From Aeromicrobium sp. Leaf350 (lineage in GTDB: Bacteria > Actinomycetota > Actinomycetes > Propionibacteriales > Nocardioidaceae), in contig NZ_CAKASL010000001.1 in the NCBI RefSeq assembly GCF_916858655.1, positions 620,001-684,000 of the forward strand: a stretch of 64,000 nucleotides of DNA. The letters are read 5' to 3'. Positions 19,360-27,837 of the stretch are shown here, piece by piece. The notes beneath the pieces are model-generated. The model did not search any database and was not told where the DNA came from. It saw only the letters and a program-made list of their open reading frames with translations. How positions within the stretch are numbered: the stretch's first letter is position 1; every line of letters begins with the position of its first letter. Position numbers and translations under genes: made by a program.

Positions 19360-21189
19360 TTGCCGCGGGTCGAGGAGTTCGACGCGTTCTACACCTCCAC
19401 GTCGGAGGACGTCCTACGGGTGTTCTACGCCCTGACGGGCGACCGAGCCGTGGCGCGCGACGCGACGATCGACGCCTACCGGCGCGCCTGGCGCGACTGG
19501 GCGAAGATCCGCGACCACGAGCCGCAGCGCTACGTGCGCGTCGAGGCCTGGAAGGCGCAGGCCGTCACGCGCGGCACGCACCCCCTGCGGCGGCGGCACG
19601 AGGAGGACTCCGACACCGAGCTCCTCGACGCCCTGATGGACCTGCCGTCCGACGACCGGCGACTCCTGGTGCTGATGACCCTCGGCGCGACGGACCTCGA
19701 CGTCGCCGCCCGCGAGATCGGCGTCGGTGACGAGGAGGCGATCGAGCTCGTCACGACCGCGATCACGACCCTCGAGGCGAGCACGGGGCAGACGATCGAC
19801 CAGCTCGAGCGCCGCCTCAACGCGCTCGGCTCGGTCACGAGCCAGCTGCCGATGCCGGAGCCGGAGCAGATCCGCGAGCGCGCGACCCGTGGCCACCGGT
19901 TCAACACCGTCGCCGTCGCGATCGCGGCCGTCGTCGCCATCGCGCTGGGCAGCGTCGCCCTCACGGACGGTCGCCCGCTCACCCAGCTCGCCAGCGACTC
20001 CTACCGCGAGAAGATCGGCGCCGAGAGCCACGACCTCGTGCTCGACGCGCAGAAGATCTCGACCGACAACCTCCTCACGACCGACCAGGTCTCCGACCTG
20101 GCACCCGCCGCCAGCTGGAGCATCGACTCCACCGAGCAGGACACCGACGAGTCCGACGCCCTCACGACCTGCGCGACCGACCGCTTCGCGACCGACGACC
20201 CGCTCAAGGTGTTCGTGCGCACCTTCGACAACGGCGGCACCCCGAGCCAGCGGGTCACGCAGTCGATCGAGGTGGCCCGCGGCGTCGCACAGGCCAACGA
20301 GGCCTACCTGAAGGCGGTCGACTGGTACGCCGGCTGCGACCTCCCCCGCGTGCAGCTGACCGAGTCGTACCGGGTCAGCCGCCCGTTCGGCGACGTCCTG
20401 ATCCTGCGGCTCGTCGACCACGGTGCGGCCGACCGCACCATGACGGTCGGGATCGGCTGGTCCGGCACCGTCACCTCGACGATCGTGCACGAGACCGACG
20501 GCACGGCGGCGCCCTCGATCGAGGACTTCGCGCTCACGATCAGCGACTCGTTCGAGAAGGTCTGCAGCGACAGCGGCGGCCAGTGCAGCGACGACCCCAC
20601 GGCGATCCCCGCCGATCCGCCGCCCCTCGCCGAGGACCCCGGCTTCCTGGGCACGGTCGACCTCCCCGCCCTCCCCGGCGTCACCAACCCGTGGGCCAGC
20701 ACCGAGCCCGAGGAGGCCACCGGCAACCCGGCGTCGACCACGTGCGACCAGGCCGACTTCTCGGCGGCCGGCGGCACCGCGACGTCACGAATCTTCCTCG
20801 CGCCCGACCCCGACGCCGAGACGGCCGCGGTGACCTTCGGCCTCGTGGAGTCGGTCGGCACGTTCGACACCCCCGAGGCCGCCACCGCGTTCGTCGACCA
20901 GGTGCAGGCGGCGATCAACGCCTGCCCGCAGAACAACCTCGCGGCCTCCGTGGACCAGCCGCTCGCCTTCGGCGACACCCCCGACAACCGCGGCGCCACG
21001 TGGGCCCTCACCCTGCAGGTCGAGGGCGGCGAGCCCGTCACGCTCCGCACCGCCATCGTGCAGCGGGGCTCTGCCGTGGCGCAGATCCTCTTCACCCCGA
21101 CCGCCACGGTCGACCTCAGCCCCGAGGGCTTCACCGCGGTCGCCCAGCGCGCGGCACAGCGACTGATCTACGCCGCTCCCCCGGCCTGA
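19360..21189 (+). CDS. membrane-anchored protein with sigma-factor-like N-terminus and extracytoplasmic sensor domain
   Basis: This 609-residue protein joins three parts. Residues 5-65 resemble ECF sigma region 2 (FYALTGDRAVARDATIDAYRRAWRDW). Residues 85-145 resemble sigma region 4 (LPSDDRRLLVLMTLGATDLDVAAREIGV plus a helix), and no anti-sigma zinc motif follows. A single TM helix spans 182-201. The rest (about 400 residues) is a secreted, Cys-containing region in two halves that recall PknH-type extracellular sensor domains (ALTTCATDRFA, WYAGCDLPRVQL, then TTCDQADFS and INACPQNN). The topology would put the DNA-binding-like head in the cytoplasm. The start is TTG, supported by a strong GAGGAGG site. 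Whether the head still binds RNA polymerase is unknown. Confidence 0.72.
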   Translation: MPRVEEFDAFYTSTSEDVLRVFYALTGDRAVARDATIDAYRRAWRDWAKIRDHEPQRYVRVEAWKAQAVTRGTHPLRRRHEEDSDTELLDALMDLPSDDRRLLVLMTLGATDLDVAAREIGVGDEEAIELVTTAITTLEASTGQTIDQLERRLNALGSVTSQLPMPEPEQIRERATRGHRFNTVAVAIAAVVAIALGSVALTDGRPLTQLASDSYREKIGAESHDLVLDAQKISTDNLLTTDQVSDLAPAASWSIDSTEQDTDESDALTTCATDRFATDDPLKVFVRTFDNGGTPSQRVTQSIEVARGVAQANEAYLKAVDWYAGCDLPRVQLTESYRVSRPFGDVLILRLVDHGAADRTMTVGIGWSGTVTSTIVHETDGTAAPSIEDFALTISDSFEKVCSDSGGQCSDDPTAIPADPPPLAEDPGFLGTVDLPALPGVTNPWASTEPEEATGNPASTTCDQADFSAAGGTATSRIFLAPDPDAETAAVTFGLVESVGTFDTPEAATAFVDQVQAAINACPQNNLAASVDQPLAFGDTPDNRGATWALTLQVEGGEPVTLRTAIVQRGSAVAQILFTPTATVDLSPEGFTAVAQRAAQRLIYAAPPA

Positions 21190-21246
21190 CCCTCCCCGGC
21201 CCCGTCGGCTGGGGCACCCCAGCCACGCGAGACGGTCAGGACGCAG

Positions 21247-21284
21247 AACGGGCGGTGACCGACCGACGTCAGTCACCGCCCGTT
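21247..21284. terminator. bidirectional hairpin terminator
   Basis: AACGGGCGGTGAC and GTCACCGCCCGTT form a perfect 13-bp stem with a 12-base loop between the convergent sigma-like gene and sucD. There is no clear U-run, as is common in high-GC actinobacteria. Confidence 0.7.
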
Positions 21285-21298
21285 GAAGGCTGTCAGGC

Positions 21299-22195
21299 TC
21301 AGAGCGCCTTCAAGATCTCCCGCATGAGCTCAGCGGTCTCGGACGGCGTCTTGCCGACCTTGACCCCGGCGGCCTCGAGGGCCTCCTTCTTGCCCTGCGC
21401 GGTGCCCGCACCGTCGGACACGATGGCGCCGGCGTGGCCCATCGTCTTGCCCTCGGGAGCGGTGAAGCCGGCCACGTAGCCCACGACGGGCTTGGTGACG
21501 TTGGCCTGGATGTAGGCCGCGGCCTTCTCCTCGGCGTCGCCACCGATCTCGCCGATCATGACGATGGCCTTGGTCTCGGGGTCGGCCTCGAACGCCTCGA
21601 GGGCGTCGATGTGGGTCGTGCCCACGATCGGGTCGCCGCCGATGCCGATGGCCGTCGAGAAGCCGAAGTCACGCAGCTCGAACATCATCTGGTAGGTCAG
21701 CGTGCCCGACTTCGAGACGAGACCGATCGGACCCTTGCCGGCGATGTTCGCCGGCGTGATGCCCGCGAGCGCCTCGCCCGGCGTGATGATGCCGGGGCAG
21801 TTCGGGCCGATGATCTGCGTCTTCTTGCCCTGGGCGTAGGCCCAGAACTCGGCCGAGTCCTGGACGGGGACGCCCTCGGTGATGATGACGAGCAGACCGA
21901 TCTCGGCGTCGATGGCCTCGATGACGGCGTCCTTGGTGAACGCCGGCGGGACGAACGCGACGGAGACGTCGGCACCCGTCTTCTCGATGGCCTCGGAGAC
22001 CGAGCCGAAGACCGGCAGCTCGACGGCGTTGCCGTCGGCGTCGGTGTGGGAGACGGTCGTGCCCGCCTTGCGAGCGTTCACACCGCCCACGACCTGGGTG
22101 CCGGCAGCCAGCATGCGGGCGGTGTGCTTGGAGCCCTCACCGCCGGTGATGCCCTGGACGATGACCTTGGAGTCCTTGGTCAGGAAGATCGACAT
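21299..22195 (-). CDS. sucD: succinyl-CoA synthetase alpha subunit
   Basis: With SucC it makes succinate and ATP/GTP from succinyl-CoA in the TCA cycle. The 298-residue protein has the CoA-binding Rossmann part ([18 protein letters not shown], 11-28), [13 protein letters not shown] (129-141) and the phosphohistidine H254 in [20 protein letters not shown]. Start ATG 22195 is 15 bases after the sucC stop with a GGGGCC-type weak ribosome site, so it is co-transcribed with sucC. Confidence 0.96.
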   Translation of the reverse strand: MSIFLTKDSKVIVQGITGGEGSKHTARMLAAGTQVVGGVNARKAGTTVSHTDADGNAVELPVFGSVSEAIEKTGADVSVAFVPPAFTKDAVIEAIDAEIGLLVIITEGVPVQDSAEFWAYAQGKKTQIIGPNCPGIITPGEALAGITPANIAGKGPIGLVSKSGTLTYQMMFELRDFGFSTAIGIGGDPIVGTTHIDALEAFEADPETKAIVMIGEIGGDAEEKAAAYIQANVTKPVVGYVAGFTAPEGKTMGHAGAIVSDGAGTAQGKKEALEAAGVKVGKTPSETAELMREILKAL

Positions 22196-22209
22196 GTCTA
22201 AAGGCCCCT

Positions 22210-23376
22210 TCAGCCGTTCGCCAGCTCGGCGGCCTTGTCGGCCGCGCCGTCCATGGTGTCCACCTGGGTCACGAGCGGGTGGTTCAGCTCGTCCAGGATC
22301 GCGCGTCCCTCGTCGACGTTGTTGCCGTCGAGGCGCACGACGAGCGGCTTGGTGGCGTCGTCACCGAGGAGCTCGAGAGCGCCCTTGATGCCGTTCGCGA
22401 CCGCGTCGCAGGACGTGATGCCGCCGAAGACGTTGACGAACACGCTCTTGACCTGCGGGTCGCCCAGGATGACGTCGAGGCCGTTGGCCATGACCTCCGC
22501 CGAGGCGCCGCCGCCGATGTCGAGGAAGTTGGCCGGCTTGACGTTGCCGTGCTTCTCGCCGGCGTACGCGACGACGTCGAGGGTGCTCATGACGAGACCC
22601 GCGCCGTTGCCGATGATGCCGACCTCGCCGTCGAGCTTGACGTAGTTGAGACCCTTCGCCTTGGCCTTCGCCTCGAGCGGGTCGGCCTCCTCGTGGATCA
22701 CGAAGTCCTCGTGGTGCGGGTGGCGGAACTCCGACGCGTTGTCGTCGAGCGACACCTTGCCGTCGAGGGCCTCCAGCTTGTCGCCCTCGAGACGGGCGAG
22801 CGGGTTGACCTCGACGAGCGTCGCGTCCTCCTCGACGAACGTCTTCCAGAGCGCCTGGATGAGGGTGACCGCCTGGTCGGCGAGCTCGGCCGGGAACTTG
22901 GCCTCCTCGACGATCGCGCGGGCCTTGGCCTCGTCGACGCCGGTGCCGGCGTCGATCGGGATCTGGCGCACGGCCTCGGGGTTGGTCTTGGCGACCTCCT
23001 CGATCTCCACACCACCCTCGACGCTGGCGATGCAGAGGTAGCTGCGGTTCGAACGATCCAGCAGGAAGGAGAAGTAGTACTCCTCGACCGGGGGCGTGGC
23101 CGGCGTGACGAGCACGCGGTTGACCGTGAGGCCCTTGATCTCCATGCCCAGGATGTTCGACGCGTGCTCGTAGGCCTCGTCGGCGGTCTTGGCGATCTTG
23201 ACGCCGCCCGCCTTGCCGCGGCCGCCGGCCTTGACCTGCGCCTTGATGACCGTGACGCCGCCGAGCTGCTCGGCGGCGGCCTTGGCCTCATCGGCCGTCT
23301 GGACGACGACGCCGAGCGTCGTCGCGACGCCATGCTTGGCGAAGAGTTCCTTCGCCTGGTATTCCATCAGATCCAC
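22210..23376 (-). CDS. sucC: succinyl-CoA synthetase beta subunit
   Basis: This is the nucleotide-binding subunit, 388 residues with an ATP-grasp fold. It begins [17 protein letters not shown] as in other actinobacteria, then [18 protein letters not shown] (ATP-grasp lysine and glycine loop), [27 protein letters not shown] (metal ligands) and [12 protein letters not shown]. The GTG start is chosen over the ATG three codons later because it restores the conserved MDL opening and follows AGGACGG. It heads the sucCD operon. Confidence 0.95.
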   Translation of the reverse strand: MDLMEYQAKELFAKHGVATTLGVVVQTADEAKAAAEQLGGVTVIKAQVKAGGRGKAGGVKIAKTADEAYEHASNILGMEIKGLTVNRVLVTPATPPVEEYYFSFLLDRSNRSYLCIASVEGGVEIEEVAKTNPEAVRQIPIDAGTGVDEAKARAIVEEAKFPAELADQAVTLIQALWKTFVEEDATLVEVNPLARLEGDKLEALDGKVSLDDNASEFRHPHHEDFVIHEEADPLEAKAKAKGLNYVKLDGEVGIIGNGAGLVMSTLDVVAYAGEKHGNVKPANFLDIGGGASAEVMANGLDVILGDPQVKSVFVNVFGGITSCDAVANGIKGALELLGDDATKPLVVRLDGNNVDEGRAILDELNHPLVTQVDTMDGAADKAAELANG

Positions 23377-23446
23377 GGTGATGACCGTCCTGTGGTGTTG
23401 ACGAGTGAATTCGGGCGCACCGGCGATCGCGCCGAGAGCCGTGGCG

Positions 23447-23452
23447 ACTCTA
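23447..23452 (-). promoter_or_regulatory. candidate -10 element of sucCD
   Basis: TAGAGT on the minus strand, with a weak TTCGCC hexamer 18 bases upstream. The leader would be about 65 bases. Confidence 0.4.
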
Positions 23453-23486
23453 ACCGCGCCGGTATCGCAGGGCGAACCCGGGTCGG

Positions 23487-23783
23487 TTACCCGTGGGTCA
23501 GGTCACCCTCACCGAGCGGGGCACCGACCTCGACGTCATCCGCGTCCCGCGCCGTGAGCGCCTGCGCCACCGGGTCGACCTGAGCCTGGTCGCCGACCTC
23601 GACGCCGTCGGCGTCCTCGGCCACGGCGATCGCGGCGACCTGGTCGGGGGTGAGCCCGGAGCCCGCCCAGACGACCTCGACGCCGGCGTCGCGCAGGACC
23701 CGTGCGCGCCGCACGAGCGCGTCCTCGGCACCGGATCCATCCGCCAGACCGGCGACGACGACACGGCGGGGATCGGAGGTCAC
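23487..23783 (-). CDS. small degenerate cobalamin-binding-domain-like protein
   Basis: This 98-residue protein reads [59 protein letters not shown]. The pattern of strand, D-G-S-G loop, helix, V-V strand, Q-V-A-A-I-A-V helix follows the B12-binding domain of methylmalonyl/isobutyryl-CoA mutases. The usual DxHxxG cobalt-ligand motif is DGSGAED here, with no histidine, and the fold is about 30 residues short. It may have lost B12 binding. The position next to sucC matches the mutase small subunit of Streptomyces (from memory). GTG 23783 is the simplest start; an ATG further upstream is possible. Confidence 0.55.
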   Translation of the reverse strand: MTSDPRRVVVAGLADGSGAEDALVRRARVLRDAGVEVVWAGSGLTPDQVAAIAVAEDADGVEVGDQAQVDPVAQALTARDADDVEVGAPLGEGDLTHG

Positions 23784-23876
23784 CCGGCCATCGTCCCACC
23801 CTGTGAGACCTCGCACATCGCCTGCCATGTTTCCGCCTGATGACAGGGGTACGGTGGAGGAGATCATCCGATCGGC

Positions 23877-23905
23877 TGTGACGATCTCATCCTGTCGGCT
23901 ATCCT
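23877..23905 (+). promoter_or_regulatory. candidate promoter of M23 peptidase gene
   Basis: TGTGAC (23877-23882) and TATCCT (23900-23905), 17 bases apart. The mRNA leader would be about 33 bases and include CGGAGG. Confidence 0.45.
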
Positions 23906-23943
23906 CGTCGAGGTTTGTGTCGTCCATCGGTCGGAGGTTGTGC

Positions 23944-24729
23944 GTGAGTTCTCCCGCACCCAAGCGCCGACTCGACGTCCGTCACCAGTCCAGCGTTCGC
24001 GCCTCGGACCAGGCGGCCTCGAGTCGCCGGGCCGCCCCGCGCCGTGCTCGCCGCTCGTTCCGTCCGTCGATGGCGATGGTCGGCGCGGTCGCGCTCGTGC
24101 TCGCCGGGCTGGGCTCCGCCGTGGTCAGCAGCCGCGCCGACTCCGGCACGCTGGGCGGCGACTACCAGGCACTCTCGGCCGACGTCTCGGACGGCGGCTT
24201 CGACGTCAGCCGCAGCGGTGACCGCGAGCTGCTCGAGGAGCAGACGCAGGCGCAGGCCGACCAGCTCCTCCAGGCCCAGCAGGACCTGCAGGTCGCGACG
24301 CAGGCCAAGGCCGACGAGCTCAAGGCCAACCAGTGGGTGCTGCCCGTCACGGGCTACCGCATCACGGGTCGTTACGGCGTCACGAACTCCCTGTGGGGCA
24401 AGGGTCACTCCGGCCTCGACTTCGCCGGTCCGAGCGGCTCGACGATCTCCTCGATCGCCTCCGGCACCGTCATCGCGGCGCGATACTCGGGCAATTGCGG
24501 CAACATGACGCAGATCAAGCTCGACGCCGAGGACATCGTCCTCATGTACTGCCACCAGAGCCGTCAGACCGTCTCCGAGGGCCAGCACGTCCTCGCCGGC
24601 GAGACGATCGGCTACACGGGCTCCACCGGTCGCTCGACCGGTCCCCACCTGCACGTCGAGGTCAAGCCGGGCGGCGGCAAGTCCGTCGATCCCGAGCCGT
24701 ACTTCAACGACCACAACGTCTACCCGTAA
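23944..24729 (+). CDS. membrane-anchored M23 family metallopeptidase (peptidoglycan hydrolase)
   Basis: This 261-residue protein has a basic N-terminus (1-42), one TM or signal segment (43-62), a short coiled coil (about 96-130, rich in Gln/Ala: LLEEQTQAQADQLLQAQQDL) and a LytM/M23 domain. Zinc ligands H155 and D159 in GHSGLDF and H237 in PHLHVEV are present, as is the catalytic H204 in MYCHQS. It is expected to cut peptide crosslinks in the cell wall or act as an amidase activator. It corresponds in position to Rv0950c between pcrA and sucC. GTG start follows CGGAGG with good spacing. Confidence 0.9.
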   Translation: MSSPAPKRRLDVRHQSSVRASDQAASSRRAAPRRARRSFRPSMAMVGAVALVLAGLGSAVVSSRADSGTLGGDYQALSADVSDGGFDVSRSGDRELLEEQTQAQADQLLQAQQDLQVATQAKADELKANQWVLPVTGYRITGRYGVTNSLWGKGHSGLDFAGPSGSTISSIASGTVIAARYSGNCGNMTQIKLDAEDIVLMYCHQSRQTVSEGQHVLAGETIGYTGSTGRSTGPHLHVEVKPGGGKSVDPEPYFNDHNVYP

Positions 24730-24870
24730 GCGCGCGGTTCACTCCTCACCGCAGTCAGGCTTCGCCTGAGCGCCTGCCTCGCCTTCGGCTCGGCCCGTGG
24801 TTGCCAGCCGGTGGTGGGAGCAGCCGGCCACCAGCGGTCGTCCGTCCGAGGAGTTCGATCGCGATGCCGG

Positions 24871-27210
24871 CTAGAGCTTCTCGAGCTTCGCGTAGCGCAG
24901 GATCAGCCGCTTGACCCCGGCCGAGCCGAAGTCGACCGAGGCCTGCATGTTCTGGCCGCTGCCGTCGAGGGCCACGACCGTGCCGAGGCCGAACGTGTCG
25001 TGGCTGACGCGATCGCCCGGCTCGAGCGAGGGGACCCCGCTCATGTCGGCCGATCGCGAGACCGAGCGGGACGTGAACGACTCGCTGCGGCGGGTCGTGG
25101 CCGACGGCGTGGACGGCATCCAGGACGTGGGTGACGGGGCCTCGCGGCGCCAGTCGACGAGCTCGGCCGGGACCTCGTCGAGGAAGCGCGACGCCGGGTT
25201 GTACGCCGGCGCGCCCCAGGCCGACCGGCTCGTGGCCCGGGTCAGATAGAGCCGCTCGCGGGCACGGGTGACGCCGACGTAGGCCAGCCGTCGTTCCTCG
25301 GCGAGCTCGTCGTTGTCACCGATCGACCGCATGTGCGGGAAGATGCCGTCCTCCATGCCGGTCAGGAACACGACCGGGAACTCCAGGCCCTTCGCGGTGT
25401 GCAGCGTCATGAGCGTGACGACCCCGTCGCCCTCCTCCGGCAACGAGTCGGCGTCGGCCACGAGGGCGACGCGCTCCAGGAAGGCGTCGAGCGAACCGGG
25501 CTCGAACGCCAGCGCGTCGTCCGGGTCGACCTCGGGGGCGTCCTCGTCGATCGTGGCCGCACCCGTGACGAACTCGCGGGCCACCGCGACGAGCTCGGCG
25601 AGGTTCTCGACCCGCGTCTCGTCCTGGGGGTCGTCGCTCGACTCCAGCGCCGCGAGGTAGCCCGAGCGCGTGAGCGCGGCCTCGAGCACCTGGTCGGCGG
25701 GCGCTCCCCCGGCGGCCATCGCGCGCAGCTCGTCCATGACCGTCGCGAACTCGCGCACGGCGTTGGCCGAGCGGGTGGCGAGCTCGTTGACCTCGTCGAC
25801 CCGACGCATCGCATCGGCGAGGCTGGTGCGCTCACGGGCGGCGAAGCTCTCGAGCGCGGCCTCCGCACGGTCGCCGATGCCGCGCTTGGGCTCGTTGACG
25901 ATGCGCCGCAGGGAGACGACGTCGCGCTCGTTGGAGATGGCGCGCAGGTAGGCCAGGGCGTCGCGGACCTCCTTGCGCTCGTAGAACCGGACGCCACCCA
26001 CGACGCGGTACGGCAGCCCGACGCGGATGAAGACTTCCTCGAACACACGGCTCTGGGCGTTGGTGCGGTAGAACACCGCGACCCCCGCCGGCGTGACGAC
26101 CTCGTCGTCGGTGAGCGTGTCGATCTCGTCGGCGATGAACTGCGCCTCGTCGCGCTCGTCGTCGCCGACGTACCCGACGATCTGCTCGCCCTCGCCCGCC
26201 GCGGACCACAGGTTCTTGGCCGGGCGGTTCTCGTTGCGGCTGATCACGGCGTTGGCGGCCGACAGGATGGTCTGCGTCGAGCGGTAGTTCTGCTCGAGCA
26301 CGATCGTCTCGGCGTTCGGGAAGTCCTTCTCGAACTCCAGGATGTTGCGGATCGTGGCGCCGCGGAACGCGTAGATCGACTGGTCGGAGTCGCCCACCAC
26401 CATGAGGTCGGTGTGCTCGTCGCTGAGCTCGCGGATGAGCTGGTACTGCGCGTGGTTGGTGTCCTGGTACTCGTCGACCAGCACGTGCCGGAACCGCCGG
26501 CGGTACCCCTCGGCGATCGCCGGGAACGCCTGGAACAGGTGCACCGTGTGCATGATCAGGTCGTCGAAGTCCATCGCGTTGGCCGCGGCGAGCCGGCGCT
26601 GGTACTCGCCGTAGATCTCGGCGAACGTCTCCTCGGTGGGGGTCGAGGCCTGGCTGCGGGCCGACTCGTGGTCGACGAGCTCGTTCTTGTGGTTCGAGAT
26701 CCAGTTGAGCACCGCGCGAGGTGGGACCCGCTTCGGGTCGAGCTGCATGTCGCGGCACACGAGGGTCACGAGTCGCTTGGCGTCGGTGGCGTCGTAGACC
26801 GTGAACGACGACGTGAAGCCGAGCGTCGTGGCCTCGCGGCGCAGGATGCGCACGCACGCCGAGTGGAACGTGGAGACCCACATCGCGCGGGCGGCCCCGC
26901 CGACGTCCTCGGCGACCCGCTCGCGCATCTCGGCGGCGGCCTTGTTGGTGAACGTGATGGCGAGGATCGAGCCGGGGTTCGCGCCACGCGCGGCCATGAG
27001 CCAGGCGATGCGGCGCGTGAGGACCCGCGTCTTGCCCGAGCCGGCACCTGCCACCACCAGCAGCTGGCCCGGCTCGTGGCCGACGGCTGCGCGCTGGGGG
27101 TCGTTGAGACCTTCCAGCAGGGTCTCCGACCGCGGCCGCCGGCGTCCTTCGGAGGCGGGGGCGGCATCACGGGAGGGGCGAGCCTCGGGCACGGGGAACG
27201 GCAGCGTCAT
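24871..27210 (-). CDS. pcrA: ATP-dependent 3'-5' DNA helicase PcrA/UvrD1
   Basis: This is a superfamily 1A helicase for nucleotide excision repair and replication, 779 residues. Visible motifs: GLNDPQRAAVGHEPGQLLVVAGAGSGKT (Walker A 55-61), FTNKAAAEMRER (motif Ia), VDEYQDTN (motif II), VVGDSDQSIYAFRGA (motif III), LEQNYRST (motif IV), LMTLHTAKGLEFPVVFLTGMEDGIFPH (motif V) and EERRLAYVGVTRARERLYL (motif VI). The last 60 residues (DRVSHDTFGLGTVVALDGSG) form the Tudor-like C-terminal domain that contacts RNA polymerase or Ku. ATG start is nine bases after a TAGGCT element. Confidence 0.96.
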   Translation of the reverse strand: MTLPFPVPEARPSRDAAPASEGRRRPRSETLLEGLNDPQRAAVGHEPGQLLVVAGAGSGKTRVLTRRIAWLMAARGANPGSILAITFTNKAAAEMRERVAEDVGGAARAMWVSTFHSACVRILRREATTLGFTSSFTVYDATDAKRLVTLVCRDMQLDPKRVPPRAVLNWISNHKNELVDHESARSQASTPTEETFAEIYGEYQRRLAAANAMDFDDLIMHTVHLFQAFPAIAEGYRRRFRHVLVDEYQDTNHAQYQLIRELSDEHTDLMVVGDSDQSIYAFRGATIRNILEFEKDFPNAETIVLEQNYRSTQTILSAANAVISRNENRPAKNLWSAAGEGEQIVGYVGDDERDEAQFIADEIDTLTDDEVVTPAGVAVFYRTNAQSRVFEEVFIRVGLPYRVVGGVRFYERKEVRDALAYLRAISNERDVVSLRRIVNEPKRGIGDRAEAALESFAARERTSLADAMRRVDEVNELATRSANAVREFATVMDELRAMAAGGAPADQVLEAALTRSGYLAALESSDDPQDETRVENLAELVAVAREFVTGAATIDEDAPEVDPDDALAFEPGSLDAFLERVALVADADSLPEEGDGVVTLMTLHTAKGLEFPVVFLTGMEDGIFPHMRSIGDNDELAEERRLAYVGVTRARERLYLTRATSRSAWGAPAYNPASRFLDEVPAELVDWRREAPSPTSWMPSTPSATTRRSESFTSRSVSRSADMSGVPSLEPGDRVSHDTFGLGTVVALDGSGQNMQASVDFGSAGVKRLILRYAKLEKL

Positions 27211-27219
27211 CGTCGTCCC

Positions 27220-27225
27220 AGCCTA
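27220..27225 (-). promoter_or_regulatory. -10 element of pcrA
   Basis: TAGGCT on the minus strand, nine bases before the ATG, giving a leader of only two or three bases. Confidence 0.5.
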
Positions 27226-27274
27226 GTCGGCCGCGCCGACGCTCCCGCGCCGGCCGCGTCGGTCCGCCGCCTGG

Positions 27275-27280
27275 CTACAG
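27275..27280 (+). promoter_or_regulatory. candidate -10 element of GntR gene
   Basis: TACAGT about 35 bases before the ATG at 27315; the mRNA has a proper GGAGG site. Confidence 0.35.
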
Positions 27281-27314
27281 TGCGGAGGTCAGGCCCTCAC
27301 GACCGGAGGTGTGC

Positions 27315-27680
27315 ATGGATTCCTCGCCGGTGTTCGTGGTGGACCCGGAATCCTCCGAGCCGCCGTTCGAGCAGGTGCGCCGGCAGATCGCGGCCGGCGC
27401 CGCGGACGGCACGCTCGCCCCGGGGCACAGGCTGCCGACCGTGCGCCAGCTGGCCGCCGACCTCGGCCTCGCGGCCAACACGGTGGCCCGCGCCTACCGG
27501 GAGCTCGAGTCCAACGGGGTCATCGAGACCCAGGGTCGCCGGGGCACGTTCGTCGCCGCGCGTCGGATGTCCGAGCCCGAGGCCGTGGCGGCGGCCGCCA
27601 CGTTCGTCGAGGTCGCCCGCCGGTCCGGCCTCTCGCGTGACGAGGCCCTCCGCCTGGTCGACTCCACCTGGCTCGGCTGA
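27315..27680 (+). CDS. short GntR-family regulator (YtrA-like)
   Basis: The 121-residue protein has a GntR winged helix (about 10-75: PPFEQVRRQIAAGAADGTLAPGHRLPTVRQLAADLGLAANTVARAYRELESNGVIETQGRRGTFV) and only about 40 more residues, too short for a FadR/HutC ligand domain. This is the YtrA subfamily form, which usually controls ABC exporters; none is adjacent here. ATG 27315 follows GGAGG by five bases. It converges on zwf across a palindromic element. Confidence 0.88.
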   Translation: MDSSPVFVVDPESSEPPFEQVRRQIAAGAADGTLAPGHRLPTVRQLAADLGLAANTVARAYRELESNGVIETQGRRGTFVAARRMSEPEAVAAAATFVEVARRSGLSRDEALRLVDSTWLG

Positions 27681-27683
27681 CCC

Positions 27684-27798
27684 CTCGCGAGAGACTTTGT
27701 TCGTGGTCACGAGAGACCTTGTTGGTGCACAAGAGTGACGAACCCGCTCGTGTGCACAGACAAGCTCGCTCGCGACGGGTAACAAGGTCTCTCGCGAG
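27684..27798. repeat. nested palindromic element between convergent genes
   Basis: The outer arms CTCGCGAGAGACTTTGTT (27684-27701) and its complement (27781-27798) match at 17 of 18 bases. A third direct copy, ACGAGAGACCTTGTT, lies at 27709-27723. The inner arms GTGCACAAGAG (27725-27735) and CTCGTGTGCAC (27747-27757) pair at 10 of 11. It sits between the ends of the GntR gene and zwf, so it may also end transcription from both sides. Confidence 0.85.
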
Positions 27799-27837
27799 CG
27801 GAAGGGGCGGCCGGGCGGTGGGGCGGGGTGCCCGGGG

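Noticed and set aside
23784-23943. c-di-AMP (ydaO-type) riboswitch upstream of the M23 peptidase
   Set aside because: Such peptidases often have one, but the predicted mRNA leader is only about 33 bases and the conserved riboswitch core is not visible.
24730-24870. A tRNA or small gene between the M23 and pcrA genes
   Set aside because: A TCAGGC-TTC-GCCTGA hairpin and other GC-rich arms are present, but no T-loop GTTCGA-type context with matching acceptor stem, and no ORF with a ribosome site.
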